From: an uncultured Aquimarina sp.
Lineage (GTDB): Bacteria > Bacteroidota > Bacteroidia > Flavobacteriales > Flavobacteriaceae
NCBI GenBank assembly: GCA_947496555.1
Contig: CANMDH010000032.1
Coordinates: 1-64,000, forward strand
Reading direction: 5' to 3'
Length of the DNA: 64,000 bases
A program made the position numbers and the translations under genes. Shown here one piece after another: positions 61,758 to 64,000 of this stretch (positions within the stretch are counted from its first letter, which is position 1; each line of letters starts with the position of its first letter). The notes under the pieces were generated by a model, which worked only from the letters and a program-made list of their open reading frames with translations, had not been told where the DNA came from and did not search any database.

Positions 61758-63587
61758 CTAATCGAATGATTGCATAGTTACTAATTTGTGATATACACCA
61801 TTCTTGGAAATCAATTCATCATGACCTCCTTTTTCTACAATTTTACCCTTTTGCATTACAACGATTAAATCTGAATTTTGTATTGTAGATAATCTATGAG
61901 CAATCACAATACTTGTCCGGTTTTTCATCATATTTTCTAAAGCCGACTGTACAAGTCGTTCACTTTCAGTGTCTAGGGCTGAAGTCGCTTCATCCAATAT
62001 CATGATCGGTGGATTTTTAAGTACTGCTCTGGCGATGGATAAACGCTGTTTTTGTCCGCCACTTAGTTTATTACCACTATCACCGATGTTTGTTTCTATT
62101 CCTTTGGGCAAATCTTTAACAAATTCCCAAGCATTGGCCACTTTTAAGGCATCTATAATTTCTTGTTCGGTGGCATTTTCGTTACCGATTAGTAAGTTAT
62201 TTTTTATAGTGTCATTAAAAAGAATAGAATCCTGCGTTACCAATCCCATTAACCCTCGTAAAGATTCTTTTTTAAGGTTTCTTATGTCTGTATTGTCAAT
62301 TTTGATACTTCCTTTATTTACATCATAAAAACGGGTCACCAAATTGGCTATGGTCGATTTTCCGCTACCTGATTGTCCAACAAGAGCAATAGCACTACCT
62401 TTTGGCACTTTTAGAGAGAAATCATCAAGAACATAGTCATCTTCGTATTTAAAAGATATGTTTTCTAAAGAGATATCTTCATTAAAATCTTTCTTCTCTT
62501 CAGCGTCTGGTTTATCTTGTAGGGAAGAAGTGGTATTCAAAATTTCTAATACTCGTTCTGCTGCGGCATTACCTTTTTGTACTCCATAATTAGCTTTAGA
62601 AATGGCTTTGGCCGGAGTAAGGATGTTATAAGCTAGTCCGATATACGCCAGAAACATTTCAGATTCCAGGGAGCCATTTATAAATACCAACCTTCCACCA
62701 TACCATAATAGTACAGCAATAACACAAATGCCCAAAAACTCACTGGTTGGGGAAGCAAGATTTTGTCGATTTAATAAGGTGTTCGAAAACTTGTAGAATC
62801 GTTTTGTAGAATCATTAAATTTCTTTCCGAAGATCTTTTCAGCATTAAAACCTTTAATAACTTTTAATCCTCCCAGCGTTTCTTCAACAATAGATAAAAA
62901 GAGTCCTTGTTCTTGTTGTACTTTGTCTGAGTGTTTTTTCAACGTTTTTCCGATCAAAGAGATTAAAAACCCCGAAATCGGAATAAAAATGAATACAAAT
63001 AATGTAAGGTCGGTACTTAGGTAGAACATGAATATCAACGTAAATAGAATAGTCAGGGGTTCTCTAACAATAAGTTCTAGAATTGACAAAAAAGAATGTT
63101 GTATTTCTAGTACGTCAGTAGATATCCTTGCCATGGTATCACCTTTACGTTTTTCAGAAAAGAAGGATAGTGGTAAACTAATTGTTTTTTCATATAATTC
63201 ATCCCGAATATCTCTTAAAACACCATTGCGTAGAAATGTAATAAAATACATTGCTAGGTAATTAAACAGGTTTTTAAGCATGAAAATGGCAATAATTACT
63301 ACAATCATGTAGGTAAGTACCTGCAGTTTTCCTTCGGTTTGGATGGTATTAAAGATATAAAGGTTAAGTGCATCTGTTAGATATTCTTTTGAACTTGCAA
63401 TTCCTCTCCATACCGGAGTTGGGTATATTATATTTTCATCTTTATTAAATAGCACTTTTAGCATGGGAATCAGTGCTATAAAAGATAACGCACTGAATAA
63501 CGCATAAAAAATATTACAAATGATGTTTAGAATCCCATAAGATTTGTATGGTATCGCAAAGCGAAGAATTTGTTTAAAGTAATTCAT
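61758..63587 (-). CDS. MsbA-like ABC transporter, fused permease and ATPase
   Basis: A 609-residue half-transporter. Six spans in residues 1-320, then the nucleotide-binding domain: Walker A ALVGQSGSGKST, Q-loop GLVTQDSIL, signature LSGGQKQRLSIARAVL, Walker B IMILDEATSALD and H-loop IVIAHRLST. The layout and length match MsbA-type lipid/lipid A exporters of Bacteroidota; other hydrophobic substrates are possible. It likely works as a homodimer in the inner membrane. Confidence 0.9.
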   Translation of the reverse strand: MNYFKQILRFAIPYKSYGILNIICNIFYALFSALSFIALIPMLKVLFNKDENIIYPTPVWRGIASSKEYLTDALNLYIFNTIQTEGKLQVLTYMIVVIIAIFMLKNLFNYLAMYFITFLRNGVLRDIRDELYEKTISLPLSFFSEKRKGDTMARISTDVLEIQHSFLSILELIVREPLTILFTLIFMFYLSTDLTLFVFIFIPISGFLISLIGKTLKKHSDKVQQEQGLFLSIVEETLGGLKVIKGFNAEKIFGKKFNDSTKRFYKFSNTLLNRQNLASPTSEFLGICVIAVLLWYGGRLVFINGSLESEMFLAYIGLAYNILTPAKAISKANYGVQKGNAAAERVLEILNTTSSLQDKPDAEEKKDFNEDISLENISFKYEDDYVLDDFSLKVPKGSAIALVGQSGSGKSTIANLVTRFYDVNKGSIKIDNTDIRNLKKESLRGLMGLVTQDSILFNDTIKNNLLIGNENATEQEIIDALKVANAWEFVKDLPKGIETNIGDSGNKLSGGQKQRLSIARAVLKNPPIMILDEATSALDTESERLVQSALENMMKNRTSIVIAHRLSTIQNSDLIVVMQKGKIVEKGGHDELISKNGVYHKLVTMQSFD

Positions 63588-63613
63588 TAATTAGAAAACA
63601 GGGTTACTGTTGT

Positions 63614-64000
63614 TTAGGTTAATTTTAGATCTTTTTTGATAGCTTGTATTTTGCTATCCAATTGCTGTTGTACCTTATCAAAATCATCTATTGAGGCAAG
63701 ATTTTCCTGAATGCTGATATAAAACTTGATTTTTGGTTCTGTTCCACTGGGTCTTGCTGCGATTTTACTTCCGGCCTCAGTATAAAATATCAACACATTG
63801 GATTTAGGAATATCGATGTCGCTTTCAGAACTATCCTGAGTGTTTTTGGCAATGCTAGCTTGGTAATCCTCAATCAGCACAACTTTTTCATCATTAATAT
63901 GAGTAGGAGGATTGTTTCTTAGATCAACCATGGTTTGTTTGATTTCGGCAGCACCATCTATTCCTTTCTTAACCAATGAAACTAGACTTTCTTTGTAAAA
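63614..64000 (-). CDS. Phosphoglucomutase/phosphomannomutase, C-terminal part
   Basis: The frame is open to the right window edge, so the gene continues beyond 64000; only about 128 C-terminal residues are visible. GSKIAARPSGTEPKIKFYI is the domain IV phosphate-binding loop (RPSGTEPK) of alpha-D-phosphohexomutases. Interconverts hexose 1- and 6-phosphates. The stop is 26 bp upstream of the ABC transporter start, suggesting co-transcription. Confidence 0.92.
   Translation of the reverse strand, partial: FYKESLVSLVKKGIDGAAEIKQTMVDLRNNPPTHINDEKVVLIEDYQASIAKNTQDSSESDIDIPKSNVLIFYTEAGSKIAARPSGTEPKIKFYISIQENLASIDDFDKVQQQLDSKIQAIKKDLKLT

Overview
The window looks like the chromosome of a marine or soil flavobacterium (phylum Bacteroidota, family Flavobacteriaceae, Aquimarina-like). 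The evidence is low GC, lipoprotein signals ending in SC or GC, a type IX secretion C-terminal domain on the alpha-amylase, flavobacterial promoter elements (TTTG, about 19 nt, TAnnTTTG) and the gene families present. I saw no rRNA, tRNA, CRISPR array, prophage or recombinase gene.

Region 1 (1 to about 21,000) is the most unusual part. It is a one-directional run of small unrelated genes, all on the + strand: HEPN protein, VOC protein, two GNATs, NTF2-like proteins, alpha/beta hydrolases, beta-lactamase-fold hydrolase, sulfatase, FGE-like protein, metallo-beta-lactamase-fold protein, TetX-like monooxygenase, lipoproteins and membrane proteins. They are separated by structured repeats. Each unit begins with GTT plus a unit-specific sequence, and several units end with the exact reverse complement of their own first 9-10 bases (GTTACCTGC/GCAGGTAAC, GTTGTGTGCC/GGCACACAAC, GTTAGCAAAA/TTTTGCTAAC, GTTAGCCACA/TGTGGCTAAC). 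The end is followed by a palindromic spacer closed by the GTT of the next unit. This is the geometry of integron gene cassettes and attC sites. Here it occurs without an integrase in view and with a lineage-specific site of about 200 bp (repeat A, eight copies) plus shorter sites.

Region 2 (22,000-29,700) holds PEP carboxylase with a DASS anion/dicarboxylate transporter, then a decayed accessory stretch (GNAT fragment, signal-peptide remnant, CIA30-like, NTF2-like and GNAT genes).

Region 3 (29,700-36,100, - strand) has an esterase, M28 peptidase, amidohydrolase-NTF2 fusion, PD40 protein and MFS transporter. Region 4 (36,000-43,400) is alpha-glucan/trehalose metabolism: a fused trehalose-6-phosphate synthase/phosphatase, a divergent GH15 enzyme, a CBM9-like protein and a secreted alpha-amylase with two starch-binding modules.

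Region 5 (44,000-52,500, - strand) is a fatty-acid beta-oxidation locus: MarR regulator, HADH/ECH bifunctional enzyme, thiolase, a four-helix protein, acyl-CoA dehydrogenase and, separately, long-chain acyl-CoA ligase. A matching palindrome, core TATGCGTGCATA, lies upstream of both marR and the ligase gene and suggests a shared operator.

Region 6 (52,600-64,000) has purL, an RsmB-like rRNA methyltransferase, a YCF48-like gene broken by one stop codon, an ECF sigma factor with two associated genes, three tandem copies of a structured small RNA of about 130 nt (each with its own promoter and terminator), an MsbA-like ABC exporter and the 3' end of a phosphoglucomutase/phosphomannomutase gene.
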